A stretch of 64,000 nt of DNA from Prochlorococcus sp. AG-363-P08 (GTDB lineage: Bacteria > Cyanobacteriota > Cyanobacteriia > PCC-6307 > Cyanobiaceae): the NCBI GenBank assembly GCA_003278195.1, contig QCGE01000005.1, positions 1-64,000 on the forward strand. The letters run 5' to 3'. The notes beneath the pieces were generated by a model. It was not told the origin of the DNA, did not search any database, and saw only the letters and a program-made list of their open reading frames with translations. This document shows positions 27,995-35,595 of the stretch, piece after piece; position 1 is the stretch's first letter; every line of letters starts with the position of its first letter. The position numbers and the translations under genes are program-made.

Positions 27995-28630
27995 TTAAGT
28001 CCATTCAAGAGCAGATGCAACAATTGGAAAGGTTTTAGAAAATATTTTCTTACATTCTAAAGCTATATCCATATGTTCCTTTTGTGTTCCGTGCCCTGAG
28101 CGTAGATTAATATAGTGTATCCATGAGCGACAAGAACCAGTCATGTAAATCCTTGTTGGTGTTGATAAAGGCAGAACAAAGCGTGCGCATTCTTTAGCTA
28201 TGCCTGCGTCAAGCATTTCTTCGTAAAGTGAAGTTGCTGTTTCAAAGAGAGCTTTTATTTTCTTTGTAAATTCATCTTTTAATTCTGACGGAAGATCATC
28301 GACCGAGTTTTGCCTGTTTTTTGTATCTTGCCTGCGTAGTTCAGGTAATACAAACTTACCTAGCTGAGTGCTATCTGCATAGCGCTGTGAGAATTCTTGG
28401 AATGTAAAAGATCTATGCCTAAGGATTTGAGCAGCGATGCCTCTATTGGTTTCTATTTGAATAGTCATGTAAGCCTGTTCAAAAACACTCCAGTGCTCAT
28501 GCTTAATACAGTATTTGAGTAATTTAGAAAAATCTTGGTTTTCCTGATTCTTAGGATTACTGACCCTAGCTATATATGCCATCATTTTTTCGGCGTCGGG
28601 TGTAATTGCTATTAGCTCAACGCTGTCCAT
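27995..28630 (-). CDS. thyX: flavin-dependent thymidylate synthase
   Basis: Makes dTMP from dUMP using methylene-tetrahydrofolate and reduced FAD, in place of ThyA. The ThyX motif RHRxxxxxxxSxR appears as RHRSFTFQEFSQRY (71-84), and the C-terminal CRSWIHYINLRSGHGTQKEHMDIA segment is typical. Length is 211 residues. No thyA is in this window. A 190-base gap separates it from dcd upstream, so it may have its own promoter. Confidence 0.96.
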   Translation of the reverse strand: MDSVELIAITPDAEKMMAYIARVSNPKNQENQDFSKLLKYCIKHEHWSVFEQAYMTIQIETNRGIAAQILRHRSFTFQEFSQRYADSTQLGKFVLPELRRQDTKNRQNSVDDLPSELKDEFTKKIKALFETATSLYEEMLDAGIAKECARFVLPLSTPTRIYMTGSCRSWIHYINLRSGHGTQKEHMDIALECKKIFSKTFPIVASALEWT

Positions 28631-28821
28631 TCTTTTGATTTTTCTTAAATTTTCTCAAATAGTAGCATGATTTTACAGATAGATGTATATATGACTTTTG
28701 TTATATTCTTCTTCTTTTTATTTACATCAAAAGTGCAATATTTGTCTCAAATTCTGTTAATTAATGATTTTCGTAAATTTTTTCTATTTATAAGACTTGA
28801 AATCCAATAGTCCTATTGAGT

Positions 28822-29415
28822 TTAGATTCTCGCTAACGTGACTTTCTCTGGCTGGTGTTGATATTTTCCTTCTCTGTCACTATAAGTTGTATCACAAGGG
28901 TCTCCTTCAAAGAAAAGAAGTTGGCATATTCCTTCGTTTGCGTATATTCGACAATCAGCTCCTGAACTATTACTGAATTCGAGTGTTAAATGACCTTCCC
29001 AGCTTGCCTCTGCTGGAGTTGTATTCACAATGATCCCAAGCCTTGCATAGGTGCTTTTCCCCAGACAGACAACAGTAATATTTGAAGGGACTTTCATTTT
29101 TTCTAGAGCTACTCCTAGTCCATAAGAATGAGCCGGAAGAATAAAGAATTCACCATCTTTGTCTTTGTTTAAGGGCGTTGGCTCAAGATTTGCAGGATTA
29201 AATCTTTTGGGATTCATGACAGTCCCTGGCACATGGCGAAAAATCAGGAACTCTTTGCTTGAAAGACGTAAGTCATATCCATAAGAAGAGCATCCGAAGC
29301 TTAAAACAGGGTTTTCCCGATGTTCTGGGTCTAGATGACGAACCAGTCCAGGTTGAAAAGGAATTAGCATCCCAGTAGAGGCCTGTTCTGTTATCCAGCG
29401 ATCGTTTTTAAGCAT
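28822..29415 (-). CDS. dcd: dCTP deaminase
   Basis: Deaminates dCTP to dUTP, feeding the dUMP pool used by ThyX. The 197-residue protein has the catalytic segment TTPAEASWEGHLTLEF with the conserved Glu, and the N-terminal RHLDPEHRENPVLSFGCSSYGYDLRL block. The start ATG overlaps the stop of the upstream cobO-like gene by one base (TAATG arrangement), so the two are translationally coupled. Confidence 0.94.
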   Translation of the reverse strand: MLKNDRWITEQASTGMLIPFQPGLVRHLDPEHRENPVLSFGCSSYGYDLRLSSKEFLIFRHVPGTVMNPKRFNPANLEPTPLNKDKDGEFFILPAHSYGLGVALEKMKVPSNITVVCLGKSTYARLGIIVNTTPAEASWEGHLTLEFSNSSGADCRIYANEGICQLLFFEGDPCDTTYSDREGKYQHQPEKVTLARI

Positions 29416-30047
29416 TAGTGACTAGACAGAAATTCGGTTACTTGATCTGCCATTTGCATGACTTTTTTAGGAATTGAAGGTCCTGTGAGGATGATATCCA
29501 TCGTTGTTGGACGTTGCTCCAGAGTTGAAACTACTTCTTTTTCTCGAAGATATCCAAGGGAAACAGCTAAACCCAGTTCATCTAGAACAAGGTGATCGAG
29601 ATCACCTTCTAGTAGATGCTTTTTGCATATTTGCCAAATTTCATTAACAGCCTTGAATCCACTTGAATTGGTTCTCTCTAGAGTCTCTTCTGGTTCGGGT
29701 GGTTCGGACAAGTATCCAGGGTAGTCGGGCCTTAACCAATGGAGTTTGCCACAAAGTTCGATACATCCCTGAGGCCCTTGCTGCACTCCTCCTTTCAAGA
29801 ATTGAGTAATCAGTACATTGCTCCCTAATCCTGCGGCTCTTATTGCAGAACTTTGGACGTCGTTAAAGCTCCCTCTGTATAGAGCAGTGTGAATGTGAAA
29901 TTGCCCTTCGGGTTCATAGAGGTTACTCGGATAATTATTTAGAGCTTTTGGCTTAGTTGCAAGATCAGGTTTTTCAAGATCGCAAGGCTCATTCGTTTCA
30001 TAGAGCAAAAGCCTTGGTTTTGGAGTTGTATTGGGTTGGGCGGACAT
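29415..30047 (-). CDS. CobO/BtuR-like (ATP:cob(I)alamin adenosyltransferase family) protein, degenerate P-loop
   Basis: A 210-residue protein homologous to CobO/CobA/BtuR, which attaches the 5'-deoxyadenosyl group to corrinoids. RAAGLGSNVLITQFLKGG (about 70-87), the Walker-B-like DHLVLDELGLAVSLGY (about 156-171) and the C-terminal LEQRPTTMDIILTG (about 182-195) match the family. At the P-loop position, where CobO has a GxGKGK-type motif, the sequence is TALYRGSFNDVQSSA, with no Lys and no GK[ST]. This could mean altered nucleotide use or a non-adenosylating role. It is upstream of and coupled to dcd. Confidence 0.8.
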   Translation of the reverse strand: MSAQPNTTPKPRLLLYETNEPCDLEKPDLATKPKALNNYPSNLYEPEGQFHIHTALYRGSFNDVQSSAIRAAGLGSNVLITQFLKGGVQQGPQGCIELCGKLHWLRPDYPGYLSEPPEPEETLERTNSSGFKAVNEIWQICKKHLLEGDLDHLVLDELGLAVSLGYLREKEVVSTLEQRPTTMDIILTGPSIPKKVMQMADQVTEFLSSH

Positions 30048-30180
30048 TTATATCTGAAGGGACCCGTTAGTGTGTTGTTGAAATCTAGCGGTGTTAAAGC
30101 CTGATACAAGAGTTTCTACACCATCTATGGTGTTGAATGTCTTGCTTCTGCAGATTTGTCTAATTTTTTAAGAGTTTCAG

Positions 30181-30909
30181 ATGCTTTCTCAATCTCCTGC
30201 ACGTAGTGATGGCCGCCATGCACAGGATTTGCGCCCTATAAGCGTAAAATGGAATCCCATGGGATTTGCCTTGAGTTCGCTCATCGTTCATTCGGGACGA
30301 ACTGCGGTTTTGTGTGCTATTAGTTTTGAGGATGGTGTCCCTAATTGGCGTAAAGGACAGGGAAAGGGATGGTTGAGTGCTGAATATCGATTGTTACCTG
30401 GCTCGACACCTCAAAGACAAAAGCGTGAGTTGTTGAATCTTTCTGGGCGTACCCAAGAAATTCAACGTCTAATTAGTCGGAGCCTTAGAGCTGTTGTCGA
30501 TATGGAAGCTTTTGGGGAAAGAACTTTGCTTGTGGATTGCGATGTGATTCAGGCAGATGCAGGGACTCGGACAACATCTATCAATGGGGCCTGGATGGCA
30601 TTGTTTAGTGGATGTGAAAGATTGGTCCGAGAAGGTTTGTTGCCTGTTAATCCAGTAATAGATCAGGTTGCGGCTGTATCAGTTGGGATAGTAAAAGATC
30701 AACTCCTTTTGGATTTGGATTATTCTGAGGATTCAAATGCTGATGTTGATTTAAATGTTGTCATGACTCCAAGTGGACATTTATTGGAAGTACAAGGCAC
30801 AGCTGAGAGAGCACCCTTTACCAGGAAGCAACTTAATGATTTGTTGGATCTGGCTTCAGATGGGTTGCAGTCTTTGCATGCGGTTCAATCTTCATCTCTT
30901 GAGCGGTAA
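30181..30909 (+). CDS. rph: ribonuclease PH
   Basis: Phosphorolytic 3'-to-5' exoribonuclease that trims tRNA 3' ends. The 242-residue protein has the opening RSDGRHAQDLRPI, the SLRAVVDMEAFGERTLLVDCDV core and the DAGTRTTSINGAWMAL motif. Phosphate-binding residues within TPQRQKRE are present. The start is ATG at 30181, divergent from the cobO-like gene. It is followed 76 bases later by ntcA on the same strand. Confidence 0.95.
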   Translation: MLSQSPARSDGRHAQDLRPISVKWNPMGFALSSLIVHSGRTAVLCAISFEDGVPNWRKGQGKGWLSAEYRLLPGSTPQRQKRELLNLSGRTQEIQRLISRSLRAVVDMEAFGERTLLVDCDVIQADAGTRTTSINGAWMALFSGCERLVREGLLPVNPVIDQVAAVSVGIVKDQLLLDLDYSEDSNADVDLNVVMTPSGHLLEVQGTAERAPFTRKQLNDLLDLASDGLQSLHAVQSSSLER

Positions 30910-30921
30910 GACTTAAAAACA

Positions 30922-30935
30922 GTCATTATTGCTAC
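30922..30935 (+). promoter_or_regulatory. weak candidate NtcA site upstream of ntcA
   Basis: GTCATTATTGCTAC fits the NtcA consensus GTA-N8-TAC except for one base (GTC in place of GTA). It is 50 bases before the ntcA start. Autoregulation of ntcA is known in cyanobacteria. The spacing to a -10 element is poor here, so this is only a candidate. Confidence 0.3.
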
Positions 30936-30985
30936 AAGAGGTTTAATGACATCTCTTTAGCGTCAACTAAATTTGCTTAGCCATC

Positions 30986-31720
30986 ATGGCCGGACTCCAA
31001 TCCGGTTTTAGTCGCTACTCCGTTCAGCCTTTAAGGCAGGATGAGGCAAGTGTGACTAATTCATCAATACAAAAAAACAAAACACTCTTGGAAGTTATCC
31101 GTGGCCTAGATGGGGCTAACAATGAAAGTGTTAATAGATCTAAGACTATTTTTTTTCCAGGTGACCCTGCTGAAAGGGTTTATTTGATTCGACGAGGAGC
31201 TGTCAAGTTGTCTAGGGTTTATGAGTCAGGAGAAGAAATTACGGTTGCAATGCTTAGAGAAAACAGCCTTTTTGGTGTGCTTTCACTTCTAACTGGACAT
31301 CGTTCTGACAGGTTCTATCACGCAGTAGCTTTTACAAGAGTTGAAATAACTACGGCTCCTGCAAGTTCTGTAAAACAAGCCATGGAGTCCGATCCCAGCG
31401 TTGGAATGCTCTTGCTTCAAGGACTATCTAGCCGCATTTTGCAAACTGAAACGATGATTGAGACGCTCACTCATAGAGATATGTCATCACGTTTAGTTAG
31501 TTTTTTACTAGTTCTATGTAGAGATTTTGGCGTTCCAGGAGAAGTTGGCATAACTATTGATTTACGTTTATCCCATCAGGCTATTGCTGAGGCTATAGGC
31601 TCAACGAGGGTTACTATTACAAGACTATTAGGAGATTTAAGGAGCTCAGGACTGGTTCAAATTGATCGGAAAAAGATTACTGTCTTGGATCCAATCGCAC
31701 TGGCTAAGAGGTTTAACTAA
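30986..31720 (+). CDS. ntcA: global nitrogen regulator NtcA
   Basis: CRP/FNR-family activator that senses 2-oxoglutarate and binds GTA-N8-TAC sites to control ammonium, nitrate and glutamine synthetase genes. The 244-residue protein has the N-terminal cyclic-nucleotide-like barrel ([22 protein letters not shown]). The C-terminal helix-turn-helix ([21 protein letters not shown], about 195-215) matches NtcA's strongly conserved recognition helix. It sits between rph and a DUF3084 gene. Its target amt1 is also in this window. Confidence 0.97.
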   Translation: MAGLQSGFSRYSVQPLRQDEASVTNSSIQKNKTLLEVIRGLDGANNESVNRSKTIFFPGDPAERVYLIRRGAVKLSRVYESGEEITVAMLRENSLFGVLSLLTGHRSDRFYHAVAFTRVEITTAPASSVKQAMESDPSVGMLLLQGLSSRILQTETMIETLTHRDMSSRLVSFLLVLCRDFGVPGEVGITIDLRLSHQAIAEAIGSTRVTITRLLGDLRSSGLVQIDRKKITVLDPIALAKRFN

Positions 31721-31786
31721 GCCTCGCTTCCTTCTAAATCTTCTAGGGTTTATCCCGTTTCTCTAACTCCATAGCCCTCATTAGCT

Positions 31787-32821
31787 ATGACAGGTTGGCT
31801 CCTGATTGCTTCCCTCCTAATACTCGGCGGCGTACTTTCTACGCTTGGTGATCGACTTGGGAGTCGCTTAGGTAAAGCACGTCTAACAATATTTAATTTG
31901 CGACCACGAAGAACAGCAGTTTTGATAACGGTACTAACTGGGAGTCTTATTAGTGCATTTTCTCTAGGCTTTATGCTGCTTGTAAGTAGGCAGCTGCGAG
32001 TAGGGCTTTTTGAGCTGAGCGATATACAGCTAAGGCTAAAGAGTAGTCGAGAAGAATTGAAAATTAGTCGAATAGCACAGGCAAAAAAAGATTCTGATTT
32101 TATAAAGAAGGAAAAAGAGTTGCGAAAAGTTAGGGCAAGAATCGAAGCTGGAGAAAAAGAGCTTAAACAACTTGAGTCTAATTTAATAGCCTTAAGGAGT
32201 GGGAATGTTGTTATTAGCAGTGGTCAGACACTTGCTACAGCGACTTTACAACTTGATGATCCCAGTCAAGCTAAACAGGTGATTGACCGTCTTTTGCAAG
32301 AAGCAAATCTTGTAGCTTTTCGTCGTGTGCTGCCAGGTAAGAATCCTGATAGACAGATTTTATTTGTTCCTAGAACAGACATTAAAAGGCTTGAGAATGT
32401 AATTAGACAAGATGGAACTTGGGTTGTTAAATTTAGATCCGCCTCAAATGTTTTATTAGGGGAAAATAGTGTTTATGCTTTCCCGGAAGTTCGTCCAAAT
32501 ATACAAGTTGTTCAAAAAGGAGAAATTCTGGCAACAACCAAAACCACTTCTAAGGAGAGGAGTTCTCAAGAAGTCAGAAGCCGTTTAAGGCTTCTTTTGG
32601 CTTCAGCATTTGCAGAGGTCAAGAGGAGAGGTTCTCTAACCTCTGGCCTTCGGTTTGATACAACTGCGATAAATGAGTTAGTGCAGTCAATTCTGGATAG
32701 AGAAACAGATATTATCCGACTTGAAGCAATTGCTCTTCGTAATAGCGATACGACTGATCCGGTATATGTTGTATTGCAGCCTGCGAGTGCATTTATTAAT
32801 AATAAATTCAAAAAAGACTAA
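31787..32821 (+). CDS. DUF3084-family coiled-coil membrane protein
   Basis: A 344-residue protein with an N-terminal hydrophobic helix, a GDRLGSRLGKARLTIFNLRPR loop, a second hydrophobic helix (about 45-66), then a coiled coil (about 75-140, rich in Lys/Glu/Leu) and a soluble C-terminal domain. The architecture matches cyanobacterial DUF3084; function is unknown. Its stop shares one base with the start of the next gene, so the two are translationally coupled. Confidence 0.85.
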   Translation: MTGWLLIASLLILGGVLSTLGDRLGSRLGKARLTIFNLRPRRTAVLITVLTGSLISAFSLGFMLLVSRQLRVGLFELSDIQLRLKSSREELKISRIAQAKKDSDFIKKEKELRKVRARIEAGEKELKQLESNLIALRSGNVVISSGQTLATATLQLDDPSQAKQVIDRLLQEANLVAFRRVLPGKNPDRQILFVPRTDIKRLENVIRQDGTWVVKFRSASNVLLGENSVYAFPEVRPNIQVVQKGEILATTKTTSKERSSQEVRSRLRLLLASAFAEVKRRGSLTSGLRFDTTAINELVQSILDRETDIIRLEAIALRNSDTTDPVYVVLQPASAFINNKFKKD

Positions 32822-33252
32822 TGAGTTATTTGATTGCATTGGATCCTGGCAGAAGTAAGTGTGGATTAGTTTTGGCAGACTTAGAGATGAAAGTCGTTCT
32901 GCAGGGAAAGGTGATTAATGCGGAAGATGTAATTGATCTTGTAATTGCGATGAAAAAACAATTTTCTCTGGACCTAATCCTTTTAGGTAATGGAACAAGT
33001 AGTGACTATTGGAATGAATTACTAAGGGATATTTTATTGATAAAGGTTGTTGAAGAAAGAGGGACTACTTTACTTGCACGTAAGAGATATTATGAGCTTT
33101 GGCCACCGTCTAAATTTATTAGTTGGTTGCCAAAAGGGCTTTTTATTCCACCTCATGATTTAGATGCTGTTGCGGCATTATTGCTATTAGAAGACTTTCT
33201 TGAAGAGAAGCTTGATTGGCCAGGACCTCCGATTTTTAGAACTTCGCCCTAA
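32821..33252 (+). CDS. YqgF/RuvC-like (RNase H fold) protein
   Basis: A 143-residue protein beginning YLIALDPGRSKCGLVLAD, the first strand and acidic residue of the RuvC/YqgF-type RNase H fold. DALDPGR-like openings occur in pre-16S rRNA-processing YqgF and Holliday resolvase families. The later HDLDAVAALLLLEDFL supplies a likely acidic catalytic pair. It starts within the stop of the DUF3084 gene and overlaps the convergent DUF3146 gene by 17 bases. Whether it processes rRNA or acts on DNA is not settled by sequence. Confidence 0.7.
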   Translation: MSYLIALDPGRSKCGLVLADLEMKVVLQGKVINAEDVIDLVIAMKKQFSLDLILLGNGTSSDYWNELLRDILLIKVVEERGTTLLARKRYYELWPPSKFISWLPKGLFIPPHDLDAVAALLLLEDFLEEKLDWPGPPIFRTSP

Positions 33253-33493
33253 CTGTAAAAATGTAATCACCTCCTGGTTCTAGGTCATAGTCAGTTCTAA
33301 TCAGGAAACGTAGTAATGCATCCTCGATTAATGCTCTTCCCAAAGAAGGTTGGACTAATAGTTCGCCTTTTCCAAAGGCCCATGAAAATTGCCATTGAAA
33401 ACCTCCTGCTGAAACTTCACCATTGAGGCATTGATGTGAAAAGCTTTGACTATTGACTCGAAGATGTGCAGTAGTTACTGGTAGTTCAGTCAT
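33236..33493 (-). CDS. DUF3146-family small protein
   Basis: An 85-residue protein if started at MTELPVTTAHL (33493); the track's upstream MQLLALKI is read through pth and is less likely. A QWQFSWAFGKGELLVQPSLGRALIEDALLRFL core matches the small DUF3146 family of cyanobacteria, function unknown. It overlaps the pth stop by 8 bases and the convergent YqgF-like gene by 17. Confidence 0.8.
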   Translation of the reverse strand: MTELPVTTAHLRVNSQSFSHQCLNGEVSAGGFQWQFSWAFGKGELLVQPSLGRALIEDALLRFLIRTDYDLEPGGDYIFTVRAKF

Positions 33494-34109
33494 TATTTTC
33501 AAGGCTAATAGCTGCAAAACTATTTAAATGGTTAGAGGCTTTTGTTATTCCTAGGGTTTGAATCATAGTTACTCCTACAACCACTTCATCTAGTACTTGT
33601 TCAATTAATGACTTTTCATTGTCAGTAAATCCTCCCAATACATGTGAGATTGTTTTAGCCTTTCTATCTTGAGGATTCCCTTCTGGGGGGCCAATCCCTA
33701 TCCTTAATCGACAGAAATCTTCGGTTTTTAGATGTTGAATTGCACTCCTAAGACCATTATGTCCACCTGCACTTCCTTTTCCTCTTAACCTTACTTTCCC
33801 AAGAGGAAGATCCATGTCATCAACCAATACTAAAATTTGTCTGATGTTTAAGTCATACCAATCCAAGCAAGCACGAACAGACTTACCGCTTTCATTCATA
33901 AATGTTTCTGGAAGTAAAAGCTTAAGTTGATTTTCACCTGTCCTCATTTCGGCTAATTGACCATATACATTCTTCTGCTTTTTAAAGCTTAAGGAGTTCT
34001 GTTGAGCAAATTTCTCAACAGCCATAAAACCAATATTATGTCTAGTTTTTATATATTTGGAGCCAGGGTTACCTAGCCCAACCACTAGTCGCAAGTCTCC
34101 AGGACCCAT
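33486..34109 (-). CDS. pth: peptidyl-tRNA hydrolase
   Basis: Releases tRNA from stalled or drop-off peptidyl-tRNA. The 207-residue protein has [21 protein letters not shown] with the catalytic His (in RHNIG), the [12 protein letters not shown] substrate-binding segment and [27 protein letters not shown]. The start [14 protein letters not shown] (34109) is 5 bases from the tatA stop; tatA, pth and DUF3146 look like one transcription unit. Confidence 0.95.
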   Translation of the reverse strand: [207 protein letters not shown]

Positions 34110-34114
34110 GGCAT

Positions 34115-34390
34115 TTAACTGGAGGAGTTTTCTGTTTGATGATCAGTTGGCGATCCATCTTTACTTGAATCAATGAATGCCGTGTCCTCTCCGTGGACTT
34201 CGTTAGTTGATTCAGGCTCAGCCATTGCCTTTTGAACTTCTTTCTCAAATTCAGTTGAAGCAACTTGGAATCCTTTGAGCGTTTTTCCTAGGCTGCGCCC
34301 TAGTTCCGGCAGGCGTTTCGGTCCAAACACAATAAGTGCTATGGCACCGATAACCGCAATTTCGGGAAGACCGATGCCAAAAACATTCAT
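34115..34390 (-). CDS. tatA: Sec-independent translocase subunit TatA/E
   Basis: A 91-residue protein of the Tat pathway for folded, often cofactor-containing proteins in thylakoid and cytoplasmic membranes. A short N-terminal transmembrane helix (IGLPEIAVIGAIALIVFG), the FGPKRLPELGRSLGKTLKGF amphipathic hinge and an acidic/Ser-rich tail follow the family plan. It is 24 bases downstream of psbH on the minus strand. Confidence 0.93.
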   Translation of the reverse strand: MNVFGIGLPEIAVIGAIALIVFGPKRLPELGRSLGKTLKGFQVASTEFEKEVQKAMAEPESTNEVHGEDTAFIDSSKDGSPTDHQTENSSS

Positions 34391-34414
34391 TTGAAGACCT
34401 CAGCTAAAAAAGTC

Positions 34415-34612
34415 TTAACCGTTCCACTCAACAGTGATGCCTTGAAGTAGTAAGGATTGGTTGTAGACCTGCAACATGATTACTAGGAAGACCAGTAGCA
34501 TTAGGCCTATTGCAGCCATTGCTGGAGTGGTTCCCCATCCTGGTACCACTTTCCCCTGACCTGAGTTTCCGATTGATTTCAGCAGGCTTCCGATAGCAGT
34601 TTTTTGTCCCAT
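34415..34612 (-). CDS. psbH: photosystem II protein PsbH
   Basis: A 65-residue single-helix subunit of photosystem II needed for assembly and D1 turnover. The N-terminal stromal segment [11 protein letters not shown] is followed by one transmembrane helix ([20 protein letters not shown]) and a short lumenal tail ([11 protein letters not shown]), as in other cyanobacteria. It is divergent from psbN, the usual arrangement. Confidence 0.96.
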   Translation of the reverse strand: MGQKTAIGSLLKSIGNSGQGKVVPGWGTTPAMAAIGLMLLVFLVIMLQVYNQSLLLQGITVEWNG

Positions 34613-34699
34613 GGTGAAGAGGTTTGGTACGTTTGAATTTAGATTTTCGTTATTCTATGGGTTATACCCCATAGAGTTCCTACTTAGTCGAGTGATTTG

Positions 34700-34840
34700 A
34701 TGCAAAGCTCTTCCCCAGCACTAACACTTTTACTTGGATTGTTGGTTGCGTTATTTGGTTTGACAGGTTTTGGGATCTATACCTCGTTCGGGCCTCCTTC
34801 GAAAAAGTTGGACGATCCTTTTGATGAACACGATGATTAA
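34700..34840 (+). CDS. psbN: PsbN (photosystem II assembly protein)
   Basis: A 46-codon gene too short for the ORF track. It encodes MQSSSPALTLLLGLLVALFG ... followed by YTSFGPPSKKLDDPFDEHDD, the typical PsbN N-terminal helix and FGPPSKxLxDPFxxHxD tail. PsbN is an assembly factor rather than a photosystem II subunit. It is divergent from psbH across an 87-base gap, as in most cyanobacteria and plastids. Confidence 0.95.
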   Translation: MQSSSPALTLLLGLLVALFGLTGFGIYTSFGPPSKKLDDPFDEHDD

Positions 34841-35362
34841 GGCAATAGATTCATTCTTGTTGGCGTAGATTTAGACATATAAGGATTAATTGTCTTATTG
34901 CCTCTGAAAGTTAAAAATTTCATATTATTTGATCAATGCCTTGGCTCTTCGTGTTCTCGCTTGTCTTTAATCGATTTGCCTGGAAGCATTTATGGAGACA
35001 TCAGGTTGTCAGCTTACTTGGATAATTGGTTCGATCAGGTATTGAAAGATGTTCACAAGTGACCAGAAGCTTTTTTTCGCAATGTATTTAAGGCACTTTT
35101 ATCTTGATATATTTATTTGGCAGATTTTTCTTTAGGGCACTTTGATGAAGTTGAAACTTGTTTATCTAAAAGCGAAGTCACGCTTTTTATTGATACTTCA
35201 TTGCTGGATTATGGAAAGGCTGTTTTGAGTCTGATTAGGGGTTGTCCCACTGCAAAACATTTCAATCCACGCCAATCATGGGGCTTCTACCCCCATTTAG
35301 CTAGTGAACATACCTCCATGGCACATAAGATGTATTTGATTCTTTAGACGTGGTCGGTCTCC
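34841..35362. other. long gap between psbN and psbI with weak open frames
   Basis: About 520 bases in an otherwise tightly packed region. Two plus-strand frames are open: a ~53-codon stretch from about 34900 (LPLKVKNFILFDQCLGSS) and the 76-residue track ORF at 35117-35347 (FSLGHFDEVETCLSKSEV ...). Both begin at TTG without a clear ribosome binding site, and neither matches a family I know. They could be decayed gene pieces or chance. Confidence 0.4.
35117..35347 (+). CDS. unrecognised 76-residue ORF upstream of psbI
   Basis: Starts at a TTG, contains VTLFIDTSLLDYGKAVLSLIRG and ends before psbI. Composition is protein-like in the first half, less so in the second (CPTAKHFNPRQSWG). No membrane helix, no motif, no family recognised. 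Listed only because it fills much of an otherwise empty 520-base gap; it may be a remnant. Confidence 0.25.
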   Translation: MADFSLGHFDEVETCLSKSEVTLFIDTSLLDYGKAVLSLIRGCPTAKHFNPRQSWGFYPHLASEHTSMAHKMYLIL

Positions 35363-35491
35363 ATGCTCGCCCTCAAGATTTCCGTTTACACAATGGTCAT
35401 GTTCTTTGTAGGGGTCTTCCTAGTGGGCTTCCTTGCGAGCGACCCAACAAGAACACCAGCTCGCAAGGACCTAGAAGGCCAGCAAGACTGA
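35363..35491 (+). CDS. psbI: photosystem II reaction centre protein PsbI
   Basis: A 42-codon gene below the track's length limit, encoding [20 protein letters not shown] and a tail [19 protein letters not shown]. This is the classic PsbI single transmembrane helix (reaction-centre subunit near D1/D2) with the SDPxRxPxRKD tail. It is preceded by a 520-base gap and followed by a large LptD-like gene. Confidence 0.96.
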   Translation: MLALKISVYTMVMFFVGVFLVGFLASDPTRTPARKDLEGQQD

Positions 35492-35595
35492 GCCTTTAAA
35501 AGAAGCAACCTTTATAGTCAGGCCTCACACTGGACTGGGGTTGAGCCAATTTTTGCCAATCTCATGGCAGGATCATCGGCTTCAGCCTCGGCCCT

